From the NCBI GenBank assembly GCA_021129815.1, contig JAJOKN010000115.1, positions 1 to 31,240 of the forward strand: a DNA stretch of 31,240 nucleotides. Direction: 5' to 3'. Origin of the DNA: Desulfotomaculum sp. (GTDB taxonomy: Bacteria > Bacillota > Desulfotomaculia > Desulfotomaculales > Desulfohalotomaculaceae). Positions 31,222 through 31,240 of this stretch are shown piece by piece (the stretch's first letter is position 1; every line of letters starts with the position of its first letter). A program made the translations under genes and the position numbers. Below the pieces are notes generated by a model, which was not told the origin of the DNA, ran no database searches, and was given only the letters and a program-made list of their open reading frames with translations.

Positions 31222-31240
31222 ACTTATTAAAAAGCTAAAG

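Noticed and set aside
1..31240. CRISPR array or insertion sequence.
   Set aside because: No regularly spaced direct repeats and no transposase with terminal inverted repeats were seen; the Rpn gene has no visible element ends.

Overview
The window is a chromosomal segment of a low-GC, spore-forming Gram-positive anaerobe. The class Clostridia is well supported, and the Thermoanaerobacterales are my best guess. The reasons are the Bacillus/Clostridium gene order bofA-csfB-decarboxylase-tmk-holB-ricT-yabA-rsmI, the sporulation genes bofA, csfB and cwlD, a large SRP RNA with an Alu domain, a glmS ribozyme, a PyrR attenuator, and many iron-sulfur redox proteins. Almost all genes are on the + strand. 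TTG starts are very common (about 9 of 28 genes).

Layout. 1-282 is the end of a stalk-domain protein. 579-1780 is an RNA-rich unit: tRNA-Arg, tadA, two tRNA-Ser genes and the SRP RNA, with a promoter and a terminator. 1863-4537 is dnaX-ybaB-recR. 4687-10504 is bofA, csfB, an Orn/Lys/Arg decarboxylase, tmk, holB, ricT, yabA and rsmI. 10541-10917 is RNase P RNA, followed by cinA and recA. 13292-14370 is the L13-S9 operon with a structured leader and a terminator.

14467-21587 is the unusual part. A gutted cwlD is followed by a five-gene redox cluster: a 2[4Fe-4S] ferredoxin, a shortened CooS-like protein, and NuoF-, NuoG- and NuoE-like subunits. The cluster runs straight into a 5'-truncated cdaR (YbbR) and then glmM. 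The CooS-like protein keeps the B- and D-cluster cysteines of carbon monoxide dehydrogenase. It has lost about 150 residues that carry three of the six C-cluster ligands, so it is probably not a CO dehydrogenase. The NuoF-like protein has the domain layout of the bifurcating hydrogenase subunit HydB. The NuoG-like protein has neither a hydrogenase H-cluster nor a visible Mo/W active-site residue. I infer an NAD(P)H-ferredoxin redox complex with an undescribed terminal partner. This is the best candidate for a new system. glmM after it seems to start at a non-canonical ATC codon.

22929-24737 separates glmM from glmS. It holds a damaged minus-strand small membrane or secreted protein gene and an Rpn-family nuclease that may encode its own C-terminal antitoxin from an internal start. 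24738-26898 is the glmS ribozyme and glmS. 26919-27058 is a candidate structured RNA. 27069-31221 is the pyrimidine operon pyrR-pyrB-pyrC-carA behind a PyrR-type attenuator; carB probably follows beyond the right edge.
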